Part shown: positions 43,516 to 52,547 of the stretch, piece after piece
Numbering within the stretch: position 1 is the first letter of the stretch
Layout of the letters: each line of letters opens with the position of its first letter
From: Halpernia humi
GTDB lineage: Bacteria; Bacteroidota; Bacteroidia; Flavobacteriales; Weeksellaceae
Assembly (NCBI RefSeq): GCF_900108025.1
Contig: NZ_FNUS01000001.1
Span: forward strand, 186,001 to 250,000
Reading direction: 5' to 3'
Length of the DNA stretch: 64,000 nt
Notes under the pieces: generated by a model
Database searches by the model: none
Told to the model about the DNA's origin: nothing
The model's input: only the letters and a program-made list of their open reading frames with translations
Made by a program: the position numbers and the translations under genes

Positions 43516-44412
43516 TTAAACCGTAATTTCTAATTTTTTCTTTTTGGCTTTAATAATACCATTTGCTATAATTGCTAAAATCATTATTAACGAAGCAATA
43601 TAAAAAATAGGACTCATGTGCTCCGATTCTCCAAAGATAAAATAAGCAAAAATAATCCCATAAACTGGTTCTAAATTTACCGTTAAAATTAAGGTAAATG
43701 GCGAAATATACTTCATTAAATTTACAGATTCAAACATCGGAAATGCTGTAAATAAACTCGCTAATATTGTTAATAACGCTAAATCTCTATAACTTATTTC
43801 ATTGAAAGAGAAAATACTTCCGGTGGCTAAAAATACTAAAGAAATTAGAAACCAACCGCCAAAAATTTCATAAAAAATAATGTTCCCGGATCTTGTTTTA
43901 CCAAACATTTTGCCATTTAAAACTGAAAATAAAGTTCCGAAAAAAGCGCATAAAATGCCTGCAATTATTCCAATTTTATAATGCAATTCTGCCTGAAAAA
44001 TTACAGAAATACAGATCACGATAATCACACCAATGATCACTTCTGTTAAGTCTATTTTCCGCTTAAAAATAATTGGTTCTAAAATAGACGCAAATAAGGT
44101 GGAAAGCGCAAGGCAAGAAAGCGCGATAGATACATTAGAAACTTTTATAGAGTAAAAGAAGCAAAGCCAGTGAAACGCCATCAAACCGCCAATTCCTATA
44201 AGTTGAAAGAAAATTTTCCGAGAAACGTGAATGCTTCTTTTTTTGATAATTCGGATATAAATAAATAAGAAAATTGCCGCAAAAAGCATTCTATAAAAAA
44301 CCAAAGCCATCGCTTCGGCATGGATTAGTTTGCCTAAAATAGCCGTAAAACCCCACAAAAATACGATGAGATGCAGCCTAAAAAGCGAAGATTGGTAAAG
44401 TTGATTTTTCAC
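43516..44412 (-). CDS. EamA/DMT-family transporter
   Basis: 298 aa with ten predicted membrane helices in two EamA repeats (about 8-140 and 150-285); the second begins at the KIGIIAGILCAFFGTLFSVLNG segment. Substrate is unknown; family members export metabolites. Translation starts at GTG 44412, with TAGTTTTG ending 4 nt upstream (44417-44424 on the minus strand), the same spacing as at other likely leaderless genes here. It heads the minus-strand run EamA - PorV-like - lipoprotein. Confidence 0.88.
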   Translation of the reverse strand: MKNQLYQSSLFRLHLIVFLWGFTAILGKLIHAEAMALVFYRMLFAAIFLFIYIRIIKKRSIHVSRKIFFQLIGIGGLMAFHWLCFFYSIKVSNVSIALSCLALSTLFASILEPIIFKRKIDLTEVIIGVIIVICISVIFQAELHYKIGIIAGILCAFFGTLFSVLNGKMFGKTRSGNIIFYEIFGGWFLISLVFLATGSIFSFNEISYRDLALLTILASLFTAFPMFESVNLMKYISPFTLILTVNLEPVYGIIFAYFIFGESEHMSPIFYIASLIMILAIIANGIIKAKKKKLEITV

Positions 44413-44416
44413 CTTG

Positions 44417-44424
44417 CAAAACTA
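44417..44424 (-). promoter_or_regulatory. -7 element 4 nt before the EamA start
   Basis: CAAAACTA on the + strand is TAGTTTTG on the minus strand; CAAG then separates it from GTG 44412. A leaderless transcript is likely, though AAGG just before GTG could also serve as a ribosome-binding site if transcription starts earlier. Confidence 0.4.
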
Positions 44425-44604
44425 TCTAAAATTTCTTTAGAATGAAAGATTTTTTAAACACAAGCAATCCCGATTTCAAAACGGGATAACAAATACTGTT
44501 ACAAGTTTTGATTTTAAACAATATTAGTACACAATATTTTTCTGAAAATTAAAGATATTTTATTTTGTCTTCTAAAGTATGACAATATTTAACTAAATCT
44601 CATA

Positions 44605-44830
44605 ACTTGAGTTCGATTATTATTCAATTTTCAAAGTATTAATTATCAATAACTTTAAAATATCAATTGCGTCGGGCTTTAGCCCGATGAAAGATGTAAT
44701 CCGTCATTTGGCTTTAGCCAAAACCTAATATATGTTTTGGCTAAAGCCAATTCTTATTTAAAACTTTATAAAACGGGCTAAAGCCCGTTCCTATTTATGT
44801 TTTTCGAAAAATTAATATTCGAACTCAGGT
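44605..44830. mobile_element. MITE-like element, copy 2 (226 bp)
   Basis: Same structure as the element at 31586-31783: terminal inverted repeats (ACTTGAGTTCG left, complement of ACCTGAGTTCG right), palindromes CGGGCTTTAGCCCG and AACGGGCTAAAGCCCGTT, plus an extra palindromic pair TTGGCTTTAGCCAA / TTGGCTAAAGCCAA of which copy 1 keeps one. Flanking 5-mers are TCATA (44600-44604) and TTATA (44831-44835), a 4/5 match consistent with an aged target duplication. The 503-bp spacer 44413-44915 holds this element, a small hairpin and a terminator, but no gene. Confidence 0.72.
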
Positions 44831-44858
44831 TTATATGACTTATCTAGTGAATTAAACG

Positions 44859-44893
44859 CAAAAAAAAACATTTCAACTCGCATTGAAATGTTT
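44859..44893 (-). terminator. terminator after the DUF1232 gene
   Basis: AAACATTTCAA (44866-44876) pairs with TTGAAATGTTT (44883-44893). The A-run at 44861-44868 gives a T-run on the minus strand. Confidence 0.8.
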
Positions 44894-44915
44894 AAATTTT
44901 TACTTCTAATTCCTA

Positions 44916-45245
44916 CTAAGAAACGATTTCCGCATCGATTACTTTATTGCTCATTTTTTCAGTTTCCCAGGCTAAAAATCGTTCTGTTTCCTTAATCAAA
45001 AGTGGAATTGCGAGGGCAAGCATCGCCAAATCGTCCATTTGTCCTAAAACCGGAATAAAATCTGGAATAAAATCTAAAGGCGAAATGATATATAAAAGTA
45101 TCGCGCCTGGTATTAAAAGATTTTTTATTTCTGGTTTATAAAATCCGTTTTTTATTGATTTCAACATTCGCCACATTGTAGGTAATTTTTTCACAAAACC
45201 TTTATGTTTGAACGCTTCGATTGCTAAGTTTATTTTTGAGGCCAT
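44916..45245 (-). CDS. YkvA/DUF1232-family small membrane protein
   Basis: 109 aa. The conserved DUF1232 core LIPGAILLYIISPLDFIPDFIPVLGQMDDLAML (about 43-76) forms a membrane-inserting hairpin with the PLDFIPDFIP signature. The N terminus is basic, and the C terminus is a charged helix. Function is unknown. It is followed by a terminator. Confidence 0.88.
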   Translation of the reverse strand: MASKINLAIEAFKHKGFVKKLPTMWRMLKSIKNGFYKPEIKNLLIPGAILLYIISPLDFIPDFIPVLGQMDDLAMLALAIPLLIKETERFLAWETEKMSNKVIDAEIVS

Positions 45246-45300
45246 ATTTTATTAAATTTTCTTCATCTTTTGCAAAATCTATTCCAAATATTTTTGGCAA

Positions 45301-45858
45301 TTATTTTGTGACATTATCTATGAAATCAAGCACGTTTTTAGAGTTCCAATCTTTAGAACCATCTTCTTTTTGCAATATTCTTCCGCCTTTTGCTAAAATA
45401 TAAGTAGTGGGAAAAACGCTTGGCAACAATTTTTCGGTTAGCGGACTTTGCGCCACATATACTGGTACATTATAATTATTTTCTTTTAAAAATTTTCTAA
45501 TATCTTCCTCTTTATCTTGCATCGCAATGAGAACGAATTTCATTTTCCCATTTTTTGCATCGTATAATTTCTGAATTGTTGGCCATTCTGCACGACATGG
45601 CGGGCACCAAGTTCCCCAAAAATTTAGAAAAACAGTTTCATTTTTAAAATCTTTTAAATTGGCATCAGGAACATTTATTCCTTTTAAAGCAATATTATAA
45701 TCGCTATCTGAAAAAGTAATTTCACTTTCCACTTTGCTAATTGAGGGACTCATTAAAATCTGCCCACGTACAAAATCTCCAAATTTTGGAATGGCAAAAA
45801 CCGCTATCATAAATGCGGTTAATATTAAATAAAAAATATTTTTCTTTAAAAAATTCAT
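45301..45858 (-). CDS. TlpA-like membrane-anchored thioredoxin
   Basis: 185 aa. An uncleaved N-terminal membrane helix (about 8-24) is followed by a periplasmic thioredoxin/AhpC-type domain with WCPPC at 84-88 (FLNFWGTWCPPCRAEWP) and a cis-Pro loop (SVFPTTYIL). The CPPC motif marks reductants of the TlpA/ResA type, used in cytochrome c maturation or general thiol repair. No cytochrome genes are adjacent. Confidence 0.9.
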   Translation of the reverse strand: MNFLKKNIFYLILTAFMIAVFAIPKFGDFVRGQILMSPSISKVESEITFSDSDYNIALKGINVPDANLKDFKNETVFLNFWGTWCPPCRAEWPTIQKLYDAKNGKMKFVLIAMQDKEEDIRKFLKENNYNVPVYVAQSPLTEKLLPSVFPTTYILAKGGRILQKEDGSKDWNSKNVLDFIDNVTK

Positions 45859-45942
45859 CTGAAATTATTTATTGTTTTCAAAATGTATATGCAATCGCCT
45901 AAATTATATTTGTTTTTTTAATTTTTTCAGTGCGATTTCATG

Positions 45943-46554
45943 TTAAAGCAAATTCACAATCTCCTCAATAATATCTTTCCCTCGGTTTTTTGCGTAGTAA
46001 ACTTGCAAATCATTATGAAAGTCATCAATTGAATAAATTTCTGGATTTTGTTTAAATTTCTTCAATAACTCTGTGCCGTGTTTTGGTCTCGGTCCCCAAA
46101 CGTTCTTAACGGTAAAATCTTCATTAAGCAAAAGTACAATCGGGATGGCTTGTCCACCATTTGTTAAATATTGATCAATTAATGAAGTATCAGAATCTCT
46201 CAAAAAAATTTTAACTTCATTTCCGGCAGTTTCGAAAAACTTTGCAACTGCGGGAACGGTTGCACTGGCATCGCCACACCACGGTTCTGAAATCATTAAA
46301 ATTTTGCCATTGAAATTTCTATTCTTTAGTTCAGAAAGTAGGGTTTCATCCACTTTAAATGTTTTTAAAGTACGATTCATCCGTTGAAGCCCCAATTCAT
46401 AATATTCTTGATGTTCATCATTTTTATTGGGATTTTGGTGAATTCTTTCCGCTGTAATACTCAAATATTCCTCAAAATTTACGGCGTTTTGCCAGTAATC
46501 TTTAATTGTTTTTTCGGACTTTAAAGTTTCGTTTTCTTGGATTGTTGATTTCAT
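45943..46554 (-). CDS. thioredoxin-fold protein with single cysteine
   Basis: 203 aa, cytoplasmic. A thioredoxin fold starts near 82 (NGKILMISEPWCGDASATVPAVAKFFE) with an active-site-like WCGDA: the resolving cysteine is replaced by Ala96, and I see no other Cys in the protein. The cis-Pro loop is QAIPIVLLL. A redox role by a two-cysteine cycle is therefore unlikely; it may act through a mixed disulfide with a small thiol or have no redox role. Members of this thioredoxin-9-like group are common in Firmicutes and Bacteroidota. Confidence 0.82.
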   Translation of the reverse strand: MKSTIQENETLKSEKTIKDYWQNAVNFEEYLSITAERIHQNPNKNDEHQEYYELGLQRMNRTLKTFKVDETLLSELKNRNFNGKILMISEPWCGDASATVPAVAKFFETAGNEVKIFLRDSDTSLIDQYLTNGGQAIPIVLLLNEDFTVKNVWGPRPKHGTELLKKFKQNPEIYSIDDFHNDLQVYYAKNRGKDIIEEIVNLL

Positions 46555-46704
46555 TTTTTAAATTTTGTACAAATTTCGGAAACGTTATGCTGAAACTTGG
46601 TGATGATAATTACATTGAATTTTCACATTGTATAAAACTTTTAAAAATAATTGGGAATTTGGAGTTATTTTTTCATTTTCTCTAATTCTTAATTAGTTTC
46701 TCAA

Positions 46705-47766
46705 TTATAACTGTCTCAATTTATTTATCAAAAATAAATCTGCCAAAATATACGCCGCCAAATTTTCTACAATTGGCACTGCTCTTGGCAAAACGCAAGG
46801 ATCGTGCCTTCCTTTTCCTTCCACAATTACTTTGTTTCCCTCTTTGTCTATGCTGTCTTGTGGTCGCAAAAGTGTTGCGATTGGTTTAAAAGCAACTCGG
46901 AAATAAATATCCATTCCGTTTGAGATTCCGCCTTGTATGCCACCTGAAAGATTGGTTTTTGTGCTACCATCTTCGTTAAAAATATCGTTGTGTTCTGCTC
47001 CCGTCATTTTTGCGCCACAAAATCCGCTTCCGTATTCAAATCCTTTTGCAGCATTGATGTTCATCATGCCTTTGGCTAATTCTGCTTGCAATTTGCCAAA
47101 AACCGGTTCGCCAATTCCGATTGGTACATTTTGCAAAACGCAAGTAATTGTGCCGCCAATTGTGTTGCCTTCTTTTTTAATTTCTTTAATTCTGGAAATC
47201 ATTTTTTCAGCTGTTTCCATGTCCGGACATCGAACGTCATTAGATTCTATTTTAGAAAAATCTAAATCCTGATATGGTTTTTCGCAAAAAATATCGCCAA
47301 CTGAAGAAACGTAAGCGTTTATTTTAATACCTTTTGGCAACAATTGCTTGGCAAGACTTCCTGCAATGACCCAATTTAAAGTTTCGCGAGCAGAAGATTT
47401 GCCGCCACCGCGATAATCTCTGATTCCGAATTTTTTATCGTAAGTAAAATCGGCGTGCGATGGTCTGTAATATTGCGAAATATGATCGTAATCTTTAGAT
47501 TTTTGATTTTCATTCGGAACTATAAAACCAATTGGCGTTCCAGTCGATTTACCATCAAAAATACCAGATAAAAATTTTACAGTGTCGCTTTCTTTTCGTT
47601 GTGTGACAATCGAAGATTGCCCAGGTTTTCTGCGGTCCAATTGTTTCTGAATTTCTTCAAAATTAATTTCTAATCCTGCTGGAAAATTATTGATTATACC
47701 GCCATAAGCCTCGCCGTGACTTTCACCAAAGGTTGAAAGTGTGAGAAAATTTCCTAATGTGAACAT
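46705..47766 (-). CDS. aroC: chorismate synthase
   Basis: 353 aa, last common step to aromatic amino acids: EPSP to chorismate, needing reduced FMN. Signatures are [18 protein letters not shown] (about 14-31), the arginine-rich RRKPGQS loop, [12 protein letters not shown] and the late [25 protein letters not shown] element ends exactly 4 nt before the ATG on the minus strand, pointing to a leaderless message. It is a single gene between a thioredoxin-like gene and a large membrane protein. Confidence 0.95.
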   Translation of the reverse strand: MFTLGNFLTLSTFGESHGEAYGGIINNFPAGLEINFEEIQKQLDRRKPGQSSIVTQRKESDTVKFLSGIFDGKSTGTPIGFIVPNENQKSKDYDHISQYYRPSHADFTYDKKFGIRDYRGGGKSSARETLNWVIAGSLAKQLLPKGIKINAYVSSVGDIFCEKPYQDLDFSKIESNDVRCPDMETAEKMISRIKEIKKEGNTIGGTITCVLQNVPIGIGEPVFGKLQAELAKGMMNINAAKGFEYGSGFCGAKMTGAEHNDIFNEDGSTKTNLSGGIQGGISNGMDIYFRVAFKPIATLLRPQDSIDKEGNKVIVEGKGRHDPCVLPRAVPIVENLAAYILADLFLINKLRQL

Positions 47767-47770
47767 TGTA

Positions 47771-47778
47771 CAAATTTA
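47771..47778 (-). promoter_or_regulatory. -7 element 4 nt before aroC
   Basis: CAAATTTA on the + strand reads TAAATTTG on the minus strand, followed by TACA and the ATG at 47766. An exact consensus match, but no upstream TTG at the right distance. Confidence 0.5.
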
Positions 47779-47833
47779 AGATAATTTTAATGAAGGAAAA
47801 TAATTTTTTGGTAATCACAAAGGCGCTATTTTT

Positions 47834-49465
47834 TTAATTATCGGAATATTTTATTTGTTTTAAAATTTCAGCGAGTTTTTGATGCTCCTCAACGTTTAAT
47901 TTTTTCCAAACAAAACCATCTTTTAAATCATCTGAAATCATTTGTGGAAAAATACCAGCGTCATAATCTTCTTTTAAATATTCTGGTGAAATGGCAGGAA
48001 TCGGCGTATCAAAACTAAAAGGATAATTTTTCACAACATTAAATTTTAAATTCCCAATTTGATAGGTTTTAAATTTATGGAGTTCAAAGCGAGCCGGTTT
48101 TAGCCACTGATTTTTAGTAATGCCCGACATAAAATGCCCTAATTTAAAACTAGGAATATAGTTCTGAAGGAGATTTGGAAAACTTAAACCTATAAAGGCA
48201 AAACTTGTTAAAATGGAAGTGACCATAAAAATTAAATTTTTACTAAAAGTTTCAAAAAACAAAATAAAAAAGATCACGAAAAATACATCAATAAAAAATC
48301 GGTATTGTGCTGAAAATAAGAGAATTAAAATAATTTTAATTAAAATAGAAATATATAGAAAAAAAAATATTCTTGATTTTTTATTAAATGCGAATACTGT
48401 AAAAATAAAAATTGAAATGATAAAAACCCAGTGAATCACCGATTTTATGCCCTTTAAAAACAACCAATTTTTAATGTATTCAATACTTGAAAAACTTTTG
48501 ATTTGTGCTACCGAATATTGCATATCATAGGTTTTCTGAATGGCAATTTCAGATGATATTTTTAATAATTCTATATTCGGTTTCCAACTTAAATTAAAAT
48601 CTAAAAGTGCAACAGGAAAGACTGGAAAACCAAATGCATAAAGGTTTTTAACAATAAAAAGTAGAAAAATAATTGAACCAAAAATGATGAATTTTAATTT
48701 AGATTTTAAAATAAAAATAGAGTAGAGCAGCGTGAAAATGGGCATCCAAATCATCGTTGGTTTTATAGCAAAAACAAATATTGAAAGGGCAAATAGTAGT
48801 TTTGTATTTTTATTGCCACTTAAAATTTCATTTAAAATAATTAAAGAAAAAACGATTGCCGGCAAATCTGGACTAGGAGATTGTGTGAAAAGCAGCAAAA
48901 TCGGGAAAAATACTAAATGAAGCCAGGATTTTTTTTCTAAAATATAGATTAAATAAAACACCATTAAAACGGCATTTAAACGCAAATAAACATCCGAAAA
49001 ATTTGAAAATCCGGCTTGTAGAAAATGCCAAAAAGACATTTGGCCGAGAAGCAAATCTAAATTAGAAATTCCTTTTACCAAACCGATTTCTGAAAGCCAT
49101 TTTATCGTGGGAACATAATAGCCAAAATGGTCTAAAATAAAGGGATAAAAACTTCCGAATAGTAATATTATGACTGTAAATATTGAAAAAACTCTGTAAT
49201 TAAATTTTAAAAAATGCAAAAATTCTTGGTATAATTTAAAATAGAAAAATAGACTAAAACCAATGAAAATCGTTGAAAGTTCTAGGTATAAATTTAAGGG
49301 AAAAATGAAAGTAAAGCCAACAAAAAAAGTTGATATAGAAAGAATTCCTGAAAATATTTTCCCAGAAAAGCCCTCAAAAAATTTGCCTAGAAATAGTTCT
49401 GATAAACGACCAAAACCCGCAAAAACAGGAAAAAGAATCAAAAGAGAAAATAAAATATAAAGCAT
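47834..49465 (-). CDS. large integral membrane protein, LIC_10190/GT-C-like
   Basis: 543 aa with about 11-12 hydrophobic helices over residues 1-420 and a soluble C-terminal stretch of about 120 residues. An Asp-containing loop after the third helix (ILDHFGYYVPTIKWLSEIG, about 109-127) has the look of the first periplasmic loop of GT-C glycosyltransferases. I recall this type as the LIC_10190 membrane protein family; the donor and acceptor, if any, are unknown. It has no obvious operon partner. Confidence 0.65.
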   Translation of the reverse strand: MLYILFSLLILFPVFAGFGRLSELFLGKFFEGFSGKIFSGILSISTFFVGFTFIFPLNLYLELSTIFIGFSLFFYFKLYQEFLHFLKFNYRVFSIFTVIILLFGSFYPFILDHFGYYVPTIKWLSEIGLVKGISNLDLLLGQMSFWHFLQAGFSNFSDVYLRLNAVLMVFYLIYILEKKSWLHLVFFPILLLFTQSPSPDLPAIVFSLIILNEILSGNKNTKLLFALSIFVFAIKPTMIWMPIFTLLYSIFILKSKLKFIIFGSIIFLLFIVKNLYAFGFPVFPVALLDFNLSWKPNIELLKISSEIAIQKTYDMQYSVAQIKSFSSIEYIKNWLFLKGIKSVIHWVFIISIFIFTVFAFNKKSRIFFFLYISILIKIILILLFSAQYRFFIDVFFVIFFILFFETFSKNLIFMVTSILTSFAFIGLSFPNLLQNYIPSFKLGHFMSGITKNQWLKPARFELHKFKTYQIGNLKFNVVKNYPFSFDTPIPAISPEYLKEDYDAGIFPQMISDDLKDGFVWKKLNVEEHQKLAEILKQIKYSDN

Positions 49466-49564
49466 TTTTTATTTTAAAACTTTAACAAAGTAACAAAAAT
49501 CTTGCTTTGAAATATTTCAAATTAATTAAAAAAAAACAAGCTATTGAAAATCAATAACTTGTTT

Positions 49565-49638
49565 TGGAGGTTTCGAGCGGATTCGAACCGCTGTAGATGG
49601 TGTTGCAGACCACTGCCTAGCCACTCGGCCACGAAACC
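49565..49638 (-). tRNA. tRNA-Cys (anticodon GCA)
   Basis: On the minus strand: acceptor stem GGTTTCG / CGAAACC, a D arm, anticodon loop with GCA (CTGCAAC), short variable loop, and T arm with GGTTCGAATCC. The discriminator is T, usual for tRNA-Cys, and CCA is encoded at 49567-49565. The total is 74 nt with CCA. Confidence 0.96.
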
Positions 49639-49711
49639 GTTTTTTAAAGGAGTGCAAATATAAGATAATATTGTTTTGAAAAAAAATTTTAAAATTTAAA
49701 AACTAAAAAAT

Positions 49712-50215
49712 TTAATTTCTTTTCCCCAAATTATCTAAATCTGCTTGCTGTGCTTGCGCTTCTTCGTAGGCTTTTTTCTTCACGACTCTTGTGTCAGTAA
49801 AAGAATCATGCCATCCGTTATTGCCAAGAAAACTAAACGCATCAAAAGGAATTCCACGGCTAATATTTCTTAAAAAATAATCTTTAATTGTTAAATTTCT
49901 TCCGTCTGTTCTAACAACCATAGTACCTGTAATGAATTTTCCTAAACTTCTGCCTTTTGTAAAATATTCTAATAAAAACATTGAAAGCAGATAAGCAACG
50001 AAAGTAATAAAACGGTCTAAATATTCATTCACATTTGACAGTATGGAACCTATTTCTCTTAAATCTCTACCAGATAAAAATGAATATAAAAATGCAGAAA
50101 TGCCTAAAATAATAATCAAAATTATATAACAAAATGCATAATCTATAATTAAATTTAAAAATCGCAGACCTTTTTCTGCCTTATTGTCGTGAACAATTTT
50201 TAAAAGTTTAGCCAT
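49712..50215 (-). CDS. RDD-family membrane protein
   Basis: 167 aa with three membrane helices (about 22-48, 70-92, and a weaker one near 100-125). The first has the RDD pattern, Arg and Asp in LRFLNLIIDYAFCYI, and the conserved TKGRSLGKFITGTMVV follows the second. RDD proteins are often Na+/H+ exchangers or channel-like proteins; function here is unknown. It lies downstream of the DUF4403 gene with a 27-bp gap. Confidence 0.88.
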   Translation of the reverse strand: MAKLLKIVHDNKAEKGLRFLNLIIDYAFCYIILIIILGISAFLYSFLSGRDLREIGSILSNVNEYLDRFITFVAYLLSMFLLEYFTKGRSLGKFITGTMVVRTDGRNLTIKDYFLRNISRGIPFDAFSFLGNNGWHDSFTDTRVVKKKAYEEAQAQQADLDNLGKRN

Positions 50216-50242
50216 AATTTTTTTTGCTAAAATATAAAAAAA

Positions 50243-51610
50243 TTACATGCCTTGAACTTTTAATTGCAATGTGGCTTCTGTTAAAATGACGGCAGTAATT
50301 CCGTTTTGTGTGAGAAGTATTTGTGTTGGTTTTAGTTTATAAACTTGCCCACTAATTTTTAAACCTTTGTAATATTCTTTGTTAAAAGCATCTTCAATAC
50401 TACTTTTAGAACTCAATTCTAAATGGGAAGTTGGAATACCGTATTCATCTTCAATCATTTTTGTGATTTTTTTCTGAAATAATAATGTCAAAGTTTTCTG
50501 AAAAATATTGCTGGTTTTGAGTTTAAATTTGGTGTCGCTTAAAACTATTTTATGCTTTACTTCATCATAAACTGGAATGCCAGAAATGTATGAAGTTCCA
50601 TTAATAGTGCCCGAAGTTTCCGCTTCAATCATTAAGCGATCATCGTCGCCGTAAACTCTAATTCCGGTGATTGTAATTGATGATTTCCCTTCTCTAAAAT
50701 CATATTTTTTATCTAAAAAAGTTTGTTCTGCAATTTTTGTGGCCGCTTCATACGGAATATTTGCTGTGGTATTTAAAGTGAAAGAATTTTGAAGTTGCGG
50801 CACAAAATTAAAATTAGCAATTGCGCCTACGTATGGCGAATTTTCAGGTTTTAAACCCGTAAAAGTTTCAGAATAAACATCTAAACCAATGTTGGTGTCA
50901 ATTTCATTTCCGTAAAATTTTAAAGGTGTGAGATTTACATTTAATGGCGTTATTTTTAGCCAAGTTTGATAATCTTGAGACACTTCAAAAGGTTCCGAAA
51001 ACAAGTTCCACGCGGTGATGGCGAGTTGCTGAAAGTTGAGTTGCGTCGCCATTTGAGAATCAATAATTGCACAAAATTTTGTTTGTTGTTCTTTCAAACT
51101 ATTTTCTACCAAAGGCGTGATTGGGATTTTTATTCTACCATAATCTAAAACAGGTTTTGTTATCCATTGAAATCCATTTGCCGATGTCTTTGTAGAAATT
51201 GTCCAGTTATTATTAACCGTCAATTGCGTGTTAAAATACATCACAGTTTCAAAAGTGGTATTTTGATACGTGTAAACGCCCAAGGTTCCAATGCCTTTTT
51301 CTGCCCAAACTTTAAGCGGAACTGCAATCAATAAATTATCATGTGTTCCACCGACAATTCTGATGGGTTTTGTTTTCCAAACTTTTACTTTAAACTGGTC
51401 ATTATCATTGTCTTCGTAAGAATTATCTTCATAAATTAAATCTTTTACAGAAGAATTTACCAGCGCACTTATTTCCCTTAATGGAATTTTTACCGGTAAT
51501 GTAATGCTAGATTGTATTTTTGGAAAAGTATAAATTGGCGAAATTACCGGTGTTTCTTGCGCACAAATAGAGAAAAATACAAATAAAAAAAGGAATTTCA
51601 AGAATTTCAA
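50243..51610 (-). CDS. DUF4403-family exported protein
   Basis: 455 aa, with a signal peptide (ending near SICAQ, residue 18) and long strand-rich repeats, the second a partial copy of the first. Segments SITLPVKIPLREISALVNSSVKDLIY and GTLGVYTYQNTTFETVMYFNTQLTVN match DUF4403, related to SMP/BPI-like lipid-binding folds. A lipid-transfer role is plausible but unproven. Translation seems to start at TTG 51610 (or the in-frame TTG three codons later); no ATG fits the signal peptide. Confidence 0.82.
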   Translation of the reverse strand: MKFLKFLFLFVFFSICAQETPVISPIYTFPKIQSSITLPVKIPLREISALVNSSVKDLIYEDNSYEDNDNDQFKVKVWKTKPIRIVGGTHDNLLIAVPLKVWAEKGIGTLGVYTYQNTTFETVMYFNTQLTVNNNWTISTKTSANGFQWITKPVLDYGRIKIPITPLVENSLKEQQTKFCAIIDSQMATQLNFQQLAITAWNLFSEPFEVSQDYQTWLKITPLNVNLTPLKFYGNEIDTNIGLDVYSETFTGLKPENSPYVGAIANFNFVPQLQNSFTLNTTANIPYEAATKIAEQTFLDKKYDFREGKSSITITGIRVYGDDDRLMIEAETSGTINGTSYISGIPVYDEVKHKIVLSDTKFKLKTSNIFQKTLTLLFQKKITKMIEDEYGIPTSHLELSSKSSIEDAFNKEYYKGLKISGQVYKLKPTQILLTQNGITAVILTEATLQLKVQGM

Positions 51611-51628
51611 AATAATCTATTTTTAAAA

Positions 51629-52171
51629 TTAATAATAGTTTTTATTTTCAATAATACTTTCATAATTTACCTGTCCGAGTTTTCCTGCATCAACATATTT
51701 TTTTAAAACCAAAGTGTCTTTTAATCTATTGTCGCTGGTTTGTTCAAAATTATAATTAATGCTGTTTCCATTTAATAAATTTATAATTAATTCATTTTTA
51801 GTACCTTGCGATACAAAACCTTGAAAATCTCCTTTAATATCATTCCCTTTAATTCTAATTTTAGAAATACTTTCTAATGGATAGATTTTGTCTAAAACTT
51901 CTATCTCATTGTCTTTGAATATAAGATCACCAATAAATTTGCCTTTTTTTTGTTGAAAAAAAATATAATGTATCACTTTAACCAACACAAAAAATAGATA
52001 AAAACCACCAATCCATTGCGTAACAAAATCTTTTTGGTATTGATGAAATCGATGAAAAACCGAAGCAAGAGAAAATAATAAGATAAAAACGTTAAGAATA
52101 ATAATTACAAATTTTAGTATTTTACCAATTGTAAATTTATTTTCGGGGGATTTTTCTAAAACTCTAAACAT
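51629..52171 (-). CDS. membrane protein with PH-like domain, unknown function
   Basis: 180 aa from ATG 52171 (MFRVLEKSPENK). A longer frame starting at 52213 would overlap folB by 29 nt, so the shorter start is preferred. Two membrane helices (about 20-42 and 55-75) are followed by a strand-rich C-terminal domain (GDLIFKDNEIEVLDKIYPLESISKIRIKG) like the bacterial PH fold. I do not recognise the family. Confidence 0.7.
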   Translation of the reverse strand: MFRVLEKSPENKFTIGKILKFVIIILNVFILLFSLASVFHRFHQYQKDFVTQWIGGFYLFFVLVKVIHYIFFQQKKGKFIGDLIFKDNEIEVLDKIYPLESISKIRIKGNDIKGDFQGFVSQGTKNELIINLLNGNSINYNFEQTSDNRLKDTLVLKKYVDAGKLGQVNYESIIENKNYY

Positions 52172-52184
52172 AAATAAGTTCAAA

Positions 52185-52547
52185 TTAACTAAAATTACTT
52201 TCCATTTCCACACTTACACCGTCCATTTCACCTCTCATTGGCGGACTGGTTTTGGTTAATTTCACTTTTATAAACGCAATCTGTGGAAAATTATTTTTTA
52301 TATTTTTAATAATCCTGCCACAAACATGTTCTAAAAGTTTTGAAGAAATTGCCATTTCTGCATGCAAAATATCATTTATTTCTGCGTAATTAATCGTGTC
52401 TTTTAAATCATCAGATTCTGCGGGTTTTTGTAAATCTGCATGAATTTCTACATTTAAAATATAGTAAGTCCCCAGAATTTTTTCTTCCGGCAATACGCCA
52501 TGATAAGCGTAGATTTTTAGGTTTTCGAAGATTATTTTTGAAGTCAT
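52185..52547 (-). CDS. folB: dihydroneopterin aldolase
   Basis: 120 aa, full length for FolB, a tunnelling-fold enzyme of folate biosynthesis. The start segment (IIFENLKIYAYHGVLPEEKILG) has the conserved YHGV...E, and the C-terminal KVKLTKTSPPM carries the catalytic Lys. It overlaps the next upstream gene by 4 nt (ATGA). Other folate genes are not nearby. Confidence 0.92.
   Translation of the reverse strand: MTSKIIFENLKIYAYHGVLPEEKILGTYYILNVEIHADLQKPAESDDLKDTINYAEINDILHAEMAISSKLLEHVCGRIIKNIKNNFPQIAFIKVKLTKTSPPMRGEMDGVSVEMESNFS

Noticed and set aside
44467-44487. Hairpin ATCCCG ... CGGGAT upstream of the EamA gene
   Set aside because: Only 6-bp arms, no T-run on either strand and no gene ending there; not supported as a terminator.
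48213-49460. Several open frames on the + strand inside the large membrane protein gene
   Set aside because: They are antisense to a clear coding gene, Lys-rich and without protein-like composition.
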